Below, in pieces: positions 7,070 to 14,700 of a stretch of 25,798 nt of DNA; the first letter of the stretch is position 1, and the number at the start of each line of letters is the position of its first letter. The notes under the pieces were generated by a model. The model had not been told where the DNA came from. It ran no database searches and saw nothing but the letters and a program-made list of their open reading frames with translations. The stretch is from JBOHNM01 sp050730675 (GTDB lineage Bacteria; Planctomycetota; Phycisphaerae; Phycisphaerales; UBA1924). The position numbers were made by a program, and so were the translations under genes. Where the stretch lies: positions 1 to 25,798 of the forward strand of contig JBOHNM010000045.1 in NCBI GenBank assembly GCA_050730675.1, given 5' to 3'.

Positions 7070-8196
7070 TTTTCACGATTCTGCTTGCGGTAGGGTTGGC
7101 GTGCGTGCTGATCGCGATCATCATGACCGCAAACAATCTGAGGATCTACACAATCGCGCCGGCGGCATCGCCAGACGAGGCGGTGTTGATCACCGTGTGC
7201 ATCCCGGCTCGCAACGAAGAGGCGAATATCTGCGCGTGCGTGGACTCGGTGCTGGCGGGGACGCACCGGAACGTCGAGGTGCTGGTCTACAACGATCAGA
7301 GCACGGATCGGACGGGCGAGATTGTCACGGAGATCTCCGCGCGGGATGGGCGTGTGCGTGTGGTAGCGACTGCTGCGCTCCCGGATGGGTGGAACGGCAA
7401 GCAGTGGGGGTGCCATCAGATGGGGACGGACGCCACGGGTGAATGGGTGCTCTTCACGGATGCGGATGTGCGTTTTTCACCGGACTGTCTGGCGCGGACG
7501 CATGCTCGGGCCCTGGCGCTAAAGGCGGAGTTGCTCTCGACGTTCCCCCGGGAGCAGACGGGCACGCTCGGCGAGGCGTTGATCGTCCCGCTGATTCACT
7601 TTGTGCTGCTGTCGTACCTGCCGATGCGCCGGATGCGTGTGTCGACGAGCCCCGCGGCATCGGCCGGGTGCGGGCAGTTTCTGTTCGTTCGCCGCGAGGC
7701 GTACCTGGCGAGCGGCGGGCATGCGGCGTTCCCGGCGTCCATGCACGATGGGATCATGCTGCCACGGATGTTGCGGCGGGCGGGGCACAAGACGGACTTG
7801 TTCGACGGAACGGACATGGCGAACTGCCGCATGTACCGCGGCTTCGGGCAGACATGGCGCGGGTTTGCCAAGAACGCGTACGAGGGGCTGGGGTCGGTCG
7901 GGCTGCTGATCTTTGTCACCGTGATCCACTTGTTGGGGCACGTGCTGCCGCCGGCGTATCTGATATACGCGGCGATCGCCGGAGATGCGCCACGGAATTG
8001 GGTGGCGCTGGCGGCGTTGGCCGTCGGGCTCGCGTTGCTGCACCGAATCTGGCTGGCGGTGCGATTCGGGCAGTCGATTGTCGGGGCGCTGCTGCACCCG
8101 GTCGGGATCATGCTGATGACGGCGATCCAGTGGCAGAGCTTTGTGCTGGCCAAGCTGGGCAGGCGCGCGTGGCGCGGGCGCGTACAGGCGGTATAG
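7066..8196 (+). CDS. crtQ: CrtQ-like family 2 glycosyltransferase
   Basis: A 376-residue membrane glycosyltransferase with a GT-A fold. An N-terminal membrane segment (about residues 2-22) precedes the donor-binding region CIPARNEEANI, the NDQSTDRTGE motif (N76, D77), the DxD motif D132-A-D134 (LFTDADVRF), a candidate catalytic region around H227-D228-G229 and the RGFGQTWRGF motif. The C-terminus carries about three further membrane segments. Length and layout match CrtQ, which esterifies glucose to a C30 carotenoic acid. It starts with GTG overlapping the previous stop as GTGA, suggesting translational coupling, so it is very likely the last gene of the aldH operon. It ends 11 bases from the convergent recJ stop, with no terminator visible in the gap. 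The sugar donor is not readable from sequence. Confidence 0.82.
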   Translation: MIFTILLAVGLACVLIAIIMTANNLRIYTIAPAASPDEAVLITVCIPARNEEANICACVDSVLAGTHRNVEVLVYNDQSTDRTGEIVTEISARDGRVRVVATAALPDGWNGKQWGCHQMGTDATGEWVLFTDADVRFSPDCLARTHARALALKAELLSTFPREQTGTLGEALIVPLIHFVLLSYLPMRRMRVSTSPAASAGCGQFLFVRREAYLASGGHAAFPASMHDGIMLPRMLRRAGHKTDLFDGTDMANCRMYRGFGQTWRGFAKNAYEGLGSVGLLIFVTVIHLLGHVLPPAYLIYAAIAGDAPRNWVALAALAVGLALLHRIWLAVRFGQSIVGALLHPVGIMLMTAIQWQSFVLAKLGRRAWRGRVQAV

Positions 8197-8207
8197 GACG
8201 TATTCGT

Positions 8208-10016
8208 CTACTCGAGGATGGCGAGATCGAGCAGTTCAGGCTCGACGGTGGTTCGCCCGCCGTAGGTGGAGATCTGCGGACGAACGACGGCGTGCAGGCG
8301 CACTCCGGCTGCGAGCTTGGAGCGGTGCGCACCCCAACGCCAAGCGACGAGCTTCATCGCGTGGCTGTCTCCGGCATGACGGACGGTGAGCGCCAAGTGC
8401 TCGCCACCCTTGCCGAGCGGCGTGGGGGTGTTCTGGATCGTCAGGCCGGGCAGCAGCACGTGGACGCCGGGGTTGGAGCGGCCGAAAGGGGCGAGCGACT
8501 CGAGGCTCTGCACGGCCCGGGGGGTGAGTTCGCCGAGTGACGTTACGGCATCGACCCGCAGGTTGTGGACAAGCTGGTCGAGTGTGATGTGCTGGTTGGC
8601 GTGGGCCGTGAAGGCGTCGATAAAGGCGGGCAGGCGATCGACGCGGATGCCCATTCCGGCGGCCATGTCGTGGCCGCCGAAGCGGTCGAGGTGCTCAGCG
8701 GTAGCAACAAGCCCGGCATGCAGGTTGTAGCAATCGATGGAGCGGCCGGAGCCGTGGGCGGAATCGCCCTCGATCTGGAGGAGGATGGTCGGTCGGCAAT
8801 AGCGGTCGACCAGCCGCGAGCAGACGATGCCGACCACGCCCTTGTGCCACGCGGCGTCGGCGAGCACGATGGCGCGACGGTCGTCGCGGGCGAGCCCCTC
8901 GGCTTCGACGCGGGCGATGGCGGTCTCGAGGATCTTCTGCTCGACGGCGCGGCGTTCGCTGTTGCGGGCCTCGAGGTCGGTGGCGATGGCCGCGGCGCGG
9001 GATTCGTCGGCGGTGGTGAAGAGTTCGACGGCATCCTTGGCGTGGGCCATGCGGCCGCAGGCGTTGAGGCGCGGACCGAGGCGGAAGCCGACATCCCAGG
9101 CGCTGACCTTGTCGCCCGTGAGGCGGGCGGCATCGACCAATGCGCGGAGGCCGATGAGTGGCGTGTCCTTGATGCGAGCCAGGCCGAAGCGGGCGATGAC
9201 GCGGTTCTCGCCCAGCAGCGGCACGACGTCGGCGATCGAGCCGAGTGCGGCGAAGGCGAGGAGGTCCACCAGCAGAGTTCGCAGCGCGGGGGAGGCCTTG
9301 CCGGAACCGAAGTCGAGCGTGGCAAGCCGCCAGGCGAGCTTGTACGCCACGCCCGCGCCGCTGAGGTGATCGAAGGGATAGGTGGAATCAGGCCGGCGCG
9401 GGTGGACGACCGCGTATGCCTGCGGCAAGTCTTCGAGCCGCGCGGGCGGGTTGTGGTGGTCGGTGATGATCAGGTCCACCCCGGCGGTCTTGGCGGCCAG
9501 CGCAGGTGCATGGGCGGTGACGCCGCAATCAACCGAGACGATGACCTTGGCCCCCGCCGCGGCAAGTTGGTTGATCGCCTCGACATTCAGACCGTACCCC
9601 TCGTCGAGGCGGTGGGGGACGTAGGTGCGGATGTCGGCGTCGGGACCGAGTGCCTTCAGCGTGTGGTAGAGGATGGCGGTGGATGTGATGCCGTCGACGT
9701 CGTAATCGCCGTAGATGGCGATGGGCTCCCGGGCTTTGAGGGCGTCGAGGAGGCGGGCGGCGGCGCGATCGAGATCGGGGATGAGGGAAGGGTCGTGGAG
9801 GTCGGTGAGCTTGGGCTCGAGGAAGTTGGCGATGGCGGAGGGGTCGGTGTGGCCGCGGGCGGTGAGGACGCGCTCGGTGATCAGCCCCGCGGTGGCAAAC
9901 GGACCGGCGGGTACCCACCTCTTGTTCCAGCCGCGGATGGGCCAGCTGAGGCTGGATTGGCTGGCGGCAGCGGTGGCCGCAGTGGTCACCTCGACGACCC
10001 TGCGCCCGGCCCCCAT
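8208..10016 (-). CDS. recJ: Single-stranded-DNA-specific exonuclease RecJ
   Basis: RecJ degrades single-stranded DNA 5' to 3' in recombination and mismatch repair in the cytoplasm. The 602-residue product, near the usual length, has the family opening GWNKRW and TDLHDPSLIPDLDRA, the DHH phosphoesterase metal motifs GDYDVDG (about residue 100), SVDCGVTA and ITDHHNPP (about 185), then GRMAHAKDAVELF, and the DHHA1 signature GGHDMAAGMG near residue 447, followed by an OB-like C-terminal part. The ATG at 10016 is the first plausible start; homology to the family begins about 28 residues in, so a slightly later start is possible. It is divergent from the cobalamin adenosyltransferase gene and convergent with the glycosyltransferase gene. 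Function call is firm. Confidence 0.93.
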   Translation of the reverse strand: MGAGRRVVEVTTAATAAASQSSLSWPIRGWNKRWVPAGPFATAGLITERVLTARGHTDPSAIANFLEPKLTDLHDPSLIPDLDRAAARLLDALKAREPIAIYGDYDVDGITSTAILYHTLKALGPDADIRTYVPHRLDEGYGLNVEAINQLAAAGAKVIVSVDCGVTAHAPALAAKTAGVDLIITDHHNPPARLEDLPQAYAVVHPRRPDSTYPFDHLSGAGVAYKLAWRLATLDFGSGKASPALRTLLVDLLAFAALGSIADVVPLLGENRVIARFGLARIKDTPLIGLRALVDAARLTGDKVSAWDVGFRLGPRLNACGRMAHAKDAVELFTTADESRAAAIATDLEARNSERRAVEQKILETAIARVEAEGLARDDRRAIVLADAAWHKGVVGIVCSRLVDRYCRPTILLQIEGDSAHGSGRSIDCYNLHAGLVATAEHLDRFGGHDMAAGMGIRVDRLPAFIDAFTAHANQHITLDQLVHNLRVDAVTSLGELTPRAVQSLESLAPFGRSNPGVHVLLPGLTIQNTPTPLGKGGEHLALTVRHAGDSHAMKLVAWRWGAHRSKLAAGVRLHAVVRPQISTYGGRTTVEPELLDLAILE

Positions 10017-10124
10017 GCCGGCGTTCCCGTACACTGTGGAAGTCGGTTGTCGGCCGGCGTCCGGCAAGCGAGCCTCCTGCTCGTGCGTCCGGGCCCGGCG
10101 TGGCGGTCGGGGCAGGACGCGTCC

Positions 10125-10730
10125 ATGGTGAAGCTGAACCGAATCTACACGAAAACTGGCGACAACGGGAGCACGGGCCTCGGCGATGGCAGCCGCGTGC
10201 GCAAGGACGACCTGCGCGTGGAAGCCTATGGCACGGTGGACGAGGCGAATGCCCAGGTGGGTGTGTGTGTGGTGGTGGCGGGCCGGGAGGAGGCGGGGAC
10301 GGTGGGGGCAAAGGTCGGCAAGCTGCTCGAGAGCATCCAGCACGACCTGTTCGACGTCGGGGCCGACCTGTGCTGCCCGCAGAAACCGGATGAGAAACCG
10401 GGGACGAAGCTGCGGGTAACCACCAAGCAGACCGAGCGGCTGGAACGTGCGATCGACGAGCACAACGAGCGCCTCAAGCCGCTGGCGAGCTTCGTGCTGC
10501 CGGGCGGGAGCGCCTTGGCGGCGGCGTTGCATGTTGCGCGGACGGTGTCACGGCGGGCGGAGCGGTGCGTGGTGACGCTCGCCGCGGAAGACCCGCCGCA
10601 CGTCAATCCTGAAACCGTGCGCTACCTGAACCGATTGAGTGATCTGCTGTTCGTTCTTTCCCGCGCCGTGAACGACGGCGGAGCGGGGGACGTTTTGTGG
10701 GTGCCGGGTGCGAACCGGCCTGACCGATAG
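10125..10730 (+). CDS. Cob(I)alamin adenosyltransferase, PduO type
   Basis: Transfers the adenosyl group of ATP to cob(I)alamin to make adenosylcobalamin, the cofactor of mutases and dehydratases. The 201-residue protein has the PduO-type N-terminal motif YTKTGDNGSTGLGDGSRVRK, then VEAYGTVDEANA, and the conserved RTVSRRAERCV helix near the C-terminus, with FVLPGGS between them. These distinguish it from the CobA type. An AGGA stretch lies about 8-12 bases before the ATG. The leader between it and divergent recJ is 108 bases; I see no cobalamin riboswitch-like structure there. The gene is followed by a palindrome and the phosphatase gene. Nothing nearby uses cobalamin, so the context gives no pathway clue. 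Confidence 0.92.
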   Translation: MVKLNRIYTKTGDNGSTGLGDGSRVRKDDLRVEAYGTVDEANAQVGVCVVVAGREEAGTVGAKVGKLLESIQHDLFDVGADLCCPQKPDEKPGTKLRVTTKQTERLERAIDEHNERLKPLASFVLPGGSALAAALHVARTVSRRAERCVVTLAAEDPPHVNPETVRYLNRLSDLLFVLSRAVNDGGAGDVLWVPGANRPDR

Positions 10731-10739
10731 ATTCGACCG

Positions 10740-10757
10740 TGCGCCGGCTCCGGCGCA
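10740..10757. promoter_or_regulatory. 18-base inverted repeat upstream of the phosphatase gene
   Basis: Two 8-base arms (TGCGCCGG and CCGGCGCA) are separated by CT. It lies between the adenosyltransferase stop and the phosphatase start and has no T-run after it, so it does not look like an intrinsic terminator. It could be an operator or an mRNA hairpin near the phosphatase start, or chance in GC-rich DNA. Confidence 0.3.
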
Positions 10758-10769
10758 TCTCTCGGGGTG

Positions 10770-12317
10770 ATGATCGCTTTCCAGGAACACATGAACTCCG
10801 TTCTGACGACCGATTTCCGGCATGAGTACGAGCAGGAGCAGACGACCTGGCTGCGCCGGCGGTTCCTTTGGTACACCGGTGTCAACTCGTGCCTGCACGG
10901 GCTGATGTTCCTGATGGTGCTGGTGACTTGGGTGGCGATGATGTTCCTCCCGGCGCCGGGCGTGGACGCCGGGTCGAATGTGATCGGGGTGATCAGCGGC
11001 GCCATCTCGGTGGGTTTGTACCTGTACGCTTACATCGGCGTGCGGCGCGGGCGGTACACGCGCGAGCGGCTGTTGGAATTCGCCTACCTGCTGATTGTTG
11101 TGGCGGGTATCGCCAGCGTCGTGATGAGCATGATCTCGTACGTGCTGACGCACGAGCGGATCGACCAGGCTCTCGAGAAGATCAACTTCAACTCGTTCCT
11201 GGCGTTCTCGCTGAGCCAGCTCTTTTCGATCTTCATCTCGCACTTCTTCGCGTGCTTGTTCCTCCCGTGGACGCCGCGGGAATCGTTCCGGCCGCTGCTG
11301 CCGCTGTGGGCCGTCTACGGGATCTGTGCGCTGGTCTTTGCGGTGGTCTTCCGTCAGCGTTCTCCCGGCACCGTTGCGATCACGACGGCGATGTTCCCGC
11401 TGGTGGGCTTGCCGGGGATGGCGATCTGCTGGTGGCGGCACAGCCGCTTCCGCGACCGCTTCCTGCTCGACACGCTGCAGGGGCGCTACGCGCAGATGAA
11501 GCGGGAGCTTTCAAGCGCGCAGCAGATCCACGAGTCGCTGTTCCCCAAGGCGGGCTCGATCGGCGGGATCCGCTTTGACTACCGCTACGAGCCGATGCGG
11601 CTGATCGGCGGCGACTACCTGCACGCACGGTTCGAGGTGCGCAACGGCGACGAGCCGGGCGCACTGAGCCTGCTCGTGCTGGATGTGACAGGCCACGGCG
11701 TCCCGGCCGCGCTCACGGTGAACCGGCTGTATGGCGAGGTGGAGCGTCTGTATGCGGAGCACCCGGGCATCCGGCCGGCGCAAGTGCTGCGGGCGCTCAA
11801 CCGCTACGTCTACCTGACGCTCTCGAACCACTCGCTGTTTGTCACGGCACTGGCGGCTCGCGTCTGCGGCAAGGCGCGCGAGCTGGAATACTGCAACGCG
11901 GGACATCCACCGGCGTTCATCCGCGCGGTGGACGGCACGATCGATCAACTCGACTCCACGGCGATGGTGCTTGGTGTGACGAGCGACGACGACTACGAGA
12001 CCGAGACCCTCACGCGTCCGTTCGGACCGGGGGATGTGCTGATCGCCTACACCGATGGGGCGATGGAGACGCGCAACTCGCACGGGCGGATGCTCGGAGT
12101 TGACGGGATGCGGGGGATCATCGCTGGGCACAAGCCGCGGGGGGGTGGCGGTGGGTGGTCTGAAGCAATCCTCTCATGCGTGACCGAATACCGCCACGGC
12201 CCGGCGAGCGACGACACGCTGGTGGTGGAGATGTGCCACGAACTGGCGACCGAGTCGAGTTCTGAGCCGATGCAAGTCGTTGCGCCGCGGGCGCAGACAA
12301 CCGGCGTTGCGCGGTGA
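10770..12317 (+). CDS. Membrane-bound PP2C/SpoIIE-type serine phosphatase (RsbU-like)
   Basis: A 515-residue protein with about six membrane segments in the first 220 residues, a short helical linker, and a C-terminal SpoIIE/RsbU-type PP2C domain from about residue 255. Metal-binding residues are visible: D282 in IGGDY, D305 in DVTGHG, D429 in YTDGAMET and D481/D482 in DDTLVVEM, plus NAGHPPAF. Such enzymes dephosphorylate anti-sigma-factor antagonists or similar partners in response to a signal; the N-terminal membrane part is the likely sensor. No sigma factor, anti-sigma factor or STAS protein is beside it. A GTG directly before the chosen ATG is an alternative start. A G7 run near the C-terminus encodes a glycine stretch. 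argC begins 10 bases downstream, so the two are probably co-transcribed although functionally unrelated. Confidence 0.87.
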   Translation: MIAFQEHMNSVLTTDFRHEYEQEQTTWLRRRFLWYTGVNSCLHGLMFLMVLVTWVAMMFLPAPGVDAGSNVIGVISGAISVGLYLYAYIGVRRGRYTRERLLEFAYLLIVVAGIASVVMSMISYVLTHERIDQALEKINFNSFLAFSLSQLFSIFISHFFACLFLPWTPRESFRPLLPLWAVYGICALVFAVVFRQRSPGTVAITTAMFPLVGLPGMAICWWRHSRFRDRFLLDTLQGRYAQMKRELSSAQQIHESLFPKAGSIGGIRFDYRYEPMRLIGGDYLHARFEVRNGDEPGALSLLVLDVTGHGVPAALTVNRLYGEVERLYAEHPGIRPAQVLRALNRYVYLTLSNHSLFVTALAARVCGKARELEYCNAGHPPAFIRAVDGTIDQLDSTAMVLGVTSDDDYETETLTRPFGPGDVLIAYTDGAMETRNSHGRMLGVDGMRGIIAGHKPRGGGGGWSEAILSCVTEYRHGPASDDTLVVEMCHELATESSSEPMQVVAPRAQTTGVAR

Positions 12318-12327
12318 ACGATTGACC

Positions 12328-13416
12328 GTGCCCAACGCCCAACCTCAACTCATTCCCGTCGCCATCCTCGGCCCCACCGGCTACACCGGGCTGGAACTGA
12401 TCGAGATCATTTTGCGGCACCCTTCCATGCGTGTCGCGTACCTCGGCTCGGCGCGGGAGAAGCTGCCGCGGATCGAGGCAGAGTTTCCGCGGTTGGCTGG
12501 GCGGCTGGGGGCCGAAGGGCAGTGTCGTGCGATTGATCATGATGCGATCGCTCGCGAATGCAAGCTGGCGTTCCTGTGCTTGCCGCACGAGGCGGCGATG
12601 GCGCACGTGCCGGAGCTGCTCAAGCGCGGCGTCAAGTGCGTGGACCTTTCGGCGGCGTACCGCATCAAGGACGCCGCGGTGTACGCGCAGGCGTACGGCC
12701 ACCCCCACACCGACCCGAAGGGCCTGGAGCGGGCGGTGTATGGGCTGACGGAATTCACGCGGGCGGAGGTGGCCAAGGCGGACCTGGTGGCCAACCCCGG
12801 GTGCTACCCGACGGCCGCGGCGATGGCGCTGCTGCCATTGCTCAAGGCGGGGGTGATCGATCCGGCATCGATCATCATCAACGCGGCGTCGGGCGTCAGC
12901 GGCGCCGGGCGCGACGCCAAGCCGCACCTCCATCTTGTGGAGGCGGGGGAGAACTACTCGGCGTACGGCATCGGCATGCACCGGCACCAGCCGGAGATCA
13001 ACCAGACGCTGAACTCGCTCTCCCTGATGGGAGCGGGGGTGGGGGGGAGGGTTGGTGTCGCAAGCGTTTCCGAAGCGAAGGCTCTGTTTGTGCCGCACCT
13101 GCTGCCGATCGAGCGTGGCATCCTTGAGACCATCTACGCGACGCCGACTGACAGCGACGCGCATGTGGACACTACGCGCGTACAGGACGTGTTGCGGGAC
13201 GCCTACGCCGGCGAGCGGTTCATCGTGGTGCGCGACGAGGCGCCGCAGCTGCGTGATGTGCAGCGGACCAACCGCGTGCATGTGAACGGGCGGGTTGTCG
13301 GGGGGCGCGTGGTGCTGGTCGCCGCGATCGACAACCTCGTCAAGGGCGCGAGCGGGCAGGCGGTGCAGAACGCGAATGTGATGCTGGGATTGGAGGAGGG
13401 GGCGGGGTTGGTGTAA
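12328..13416 (+). CDS. argC: N-acetyl-gamma-glutamyl-phosphate reductase
   Basis: Third step of arginine synthesis: NADPH-dependent reduction of N-acetylglutamyl 5-phosphate to the semialdehyde, in the cytoplasm. The 362-residue product has the Rossmann motif GPTGYTGLELIEI, LCLPHEAA, DLSAAYRI, the catalytic cysteine C159 in ANPGCYPTA, the active-site histidine H218 in GMHRHQPEI, and the C-terminal DNLVKGASGQAVQNANVM. GTG at 12328 is the chosen start; a TTG six bases earlier is in frame. A glycine/valine-rich insertion (MGAGVGGRVGVAS) follows the MHRHQPEI region, encoded by a G-run-rich stretch and unusual for the family. No other arg genes are nearby. Confidence 0.95.
   Translation: MPNAQPQLIPVAILGPTGYTGLELIEIILRHPSMRVAYLGSAREKLPRIEAEFPRLAGRLGAEGQCRAIDHDAIARECKLAFLCLPHEAAMAHVPELLKRGVKCVDLSAAYRIKDAAVYAQAYGHPHTDPKGLERAVYGLTEFTRAEVAKADLVANPGCYPTAAAMALLPLLKAGVIDPASIIINAASGVSGAGRDAKPHLHLVEAGENYSAYGIGMHRHQPEINQTLNSLSLMGAGVGGRVGVASVSEAKALFVPHLLPIERGILETIYATPTDSDAHVDTTRVQDVLRDAYAGERFIVVRDEAPQLRDVQRTNRVHVNGRVVGGRVVLVAAIDNLVKGASGQAVQNANVMLGLEEGAGLV
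13029..13051 (+). other. Potential G-quadruplex sequence inside argC
   Basis: Four G-runs of 3, 5, 7 and 3 bases are separated by loops of 3, 1 and 1 bases on the coding strand. This meets the usual pattern for an intramolecular quadruplex in DNA or mRNA. It encodes part of an extra glycine-rich loop. Confidence 0.5.
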
Positions 13417-13555
13417 GCAGCGACGTGGCTCTCAGCGTCGCGGAGCCAATGGAAGCTGTGACGCATACGCACGCCGTCGCTAGGGTAAAGAGTGCTCGGC
13501 GGCAGCCCGATAATGAGCATATGGACGGGGACGCGCGAATAGTAAGGTCGGGGCC

Positions 13556-14026
13556 ATGAGACGAGCTCAAACGTTGGTCGTATGGTGTGGCGTTGTCGCG
13601 TGCGTTGCTCTCGCGATATATCCGCCGTGGCTGCGCACCGCGTTTATTGGTCACGGTTCCGCAATCTATCCGGCCATCACTACGATTGCGGAACGCGGAT
13701 TTATTTGGGCGGGGCCAGTTCTACCGAAGACTCAGACTTGGGACGACGTTGTCTGGACAAGCCGCCACGTTCGCCCCGAGGAAATCGAAGATGCAGCGTT
13801 GAAGGCTCAGCAGATGAAGTTCTCAGAACGCACGCACTGGTATGGGTTCGATGTCGCGGACCGCTTGACTGGGCTTCCGTATGTGGTCGGTGTGCAACTC
13901 GACCTCGCGCGGTTGGGGATAGAAATGGCTTGCGTCGCCATGCTCGTAGGAGCAACATTGTGCAGTCTGCGACGACCGGTGGCAAGTTCTTATCAGACCG
14001 CGGTTGTCTCTGCTGTCTCCAAGTGA
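13556..14026 (+). CDS. Hypothetical protein with two membrane segments
   Basis: I do not recognise this 156-residue protein. It has an N-terminal hydrophobic segment (about residues 7-26, ending in IYPPWLR) and a second near the C-terminus (about 118-138), with a polar central part containing a predicted helix (RPEEIEDAALKAQQMK) between them. Both ends would then lie on the same side. AAGG lies about 11 bases before the ATG. Third codon positions are much less G/C-rich than in argC or rpsL, suggesting recent acquisition or weak selection. The flanks (13417-13555 and 14027-14174) hold no gene I can support. That it is a real gene rests on length, hydrophobic pattern and start context. Confidence 0.6.
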   Translation: MRRAQTLVVWCGVVACVALAIYPPWLRTAFIGHGSAIYPAITTIAERGFIWAGPVLPKTQTWDDVVWTSRHVRPEEIEDAALKAQQMKFSERTHWYGFDVADRLTGLPYVVGVQLDLARLGIEMACVAMLVGATLCSLRRPVASSYQTAVVSAVSK

Positions 14027-14174
14027 CTCAGGTCCACGCGCGTCTCAATATCGCCAGTTCCCAAACTGTGCCACGCATGCCGAGCCAACGAAGGTTGCGG
14101 CGCAACCCATAATCGCAAGCTTCCCCGGGTTGATCGCTCGGACTGTTCATTAGCGGCTTACTCGGTTGGTGCCT

Positions 14175-14531
14175 TCAACTCTTGATCCCCTCCACCCGCC
14201 CCTCGGTCGTGTACTTCTCGCACGCCTTCTCCAAGTCCACGCCGGTGATGTTCGCCAGCGTGGAGAGCCACGCGAGGACGTCGGCGAACTCTTCTTCGAG
14301 GTTGGCGCGTTCTTCGGGTGAGATGGGGCGTTTCTTGCCCATGGGGTGGGCCGCCGAGAGCGGGGGGCGGTTGTCGTGCAGGGCAGTGGCGAGTTCGCCG
14401 ACCTCCTCCATGAATAGCAGGAAGGTGCCGGCCGAGCCGCGGGCTGAGTCTGTGGCGTAGTAGCGGTCGCGGATGAGGCCTTGGAAGGCTTGAATCGTCA
14501 GTGGACGGGGCAGGTTAGGGATGGTGGTCAT
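14175..14531 (-). CDS. MazG-like nucleotide pyrophosphohydrolase-family protein
   Basis: A 118-residue all-alpha protein of the MazG/dUTPase-like superfamily, which hydrolyses nucleoside triphosphates to monophosphates, often to clear damaged or excess nucleotides. The metal-binding pattern is visible as EEVGEL in the first helix and EEEFADVLAWL in the third, with a short basic loop (GKKRPISPEER) between them, as in single-domain MazG proteins. The start ATG opens MTTIPNLPRPLTIQAFQ. It is divergent from rpsL, with 169 bases between the starts. The substrate is not deducible. Confidence 0.82.
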   Translation of the reverse strand: MTTIPNLPRPLTIQAFQGLIRDRYYATDSARGSAGTFLLFMEEVGELATALHDNRPPLSAAHPMGKKRPISPEERANLEEEFADVLAWLSTLANITGVDLEKACEKYTTEGRVEGIKS

Positions 14532-14617
14532 GGGCGAACCGTAGAACCTACCTGCTCAACCGGGCGGCTACTACTGGTCGCCTGTTCGCCTGCGCCCTGG
14601 TCGCCTCTTCTCCTCGC

Positions 14618-14645
14618 TAGACATCCCCGAACGCCCGGCTATCAT
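14618..14645 (+). promoter_or_regulatory. Sigma-70-type promoter of rpsL-rpsG
   Basis: TAGACA (14618-14623, 5 of 6 to the -35 consensus) and TATCAT (14640-14645, 5 of 6 to the -10 consensus) are spaced by 16 bases. Transcription would begin near 14652 and give a leader of about 50 bases before the rpsL ATG. It is the best promoter match in the window. Confidence 0.7.
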
Positions 14646-14648
14646 CGA

Positions 14649-14682
14649 GGCCCCATTGACCGCGGATTTCCGCGTTCGGGCC
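14649..14682 (+). promoter_or_regulatory. Two-tier hairpin at the rpsL transcript start
   Basis: GGCCC (14649-14653) can pair with GGGCC (14678-14682), enclosing an inner stem CGCGG/CCGCG (14661-14665 with 14670-14674) and an asymmetric internal loop. It begins about where the transcript should begin and ends 18 bases before the rpsL ATG. It could be a ribosomal-protein feedback site or simply a stabilising 5' structure. Confidence 0.4.
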
Positions 14683-14700
14683 AGTTTGGAACAGGGACTC

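Noticed and set aside
8565..10124. Long upstream extension of the adenosyltransferase frame, antisense to recJ.
   Set aside because: The PduO family starts at the ATG at 10125. The extension is a composition artefact opposite RecJ.
10017..10124. Possible cobalamin riboswitch or operator before the adenosyltransferase gene, including palindromes CCGGGCCCGG (10089-10098) and GGACGCGTCC (10115-10124).
   Set aside because: The gap is only 108 bases, no B12-box-like conserved element is visible, and 10-base GC palindromes are common by chance at this composition.
14093..14107. Small hairpin GGTTGC/GCAACC between the hypothetical gene and the MazG-like gene.
   Set aside because: Six-base stem with no T-run on either strand; too weak to call a terminator.
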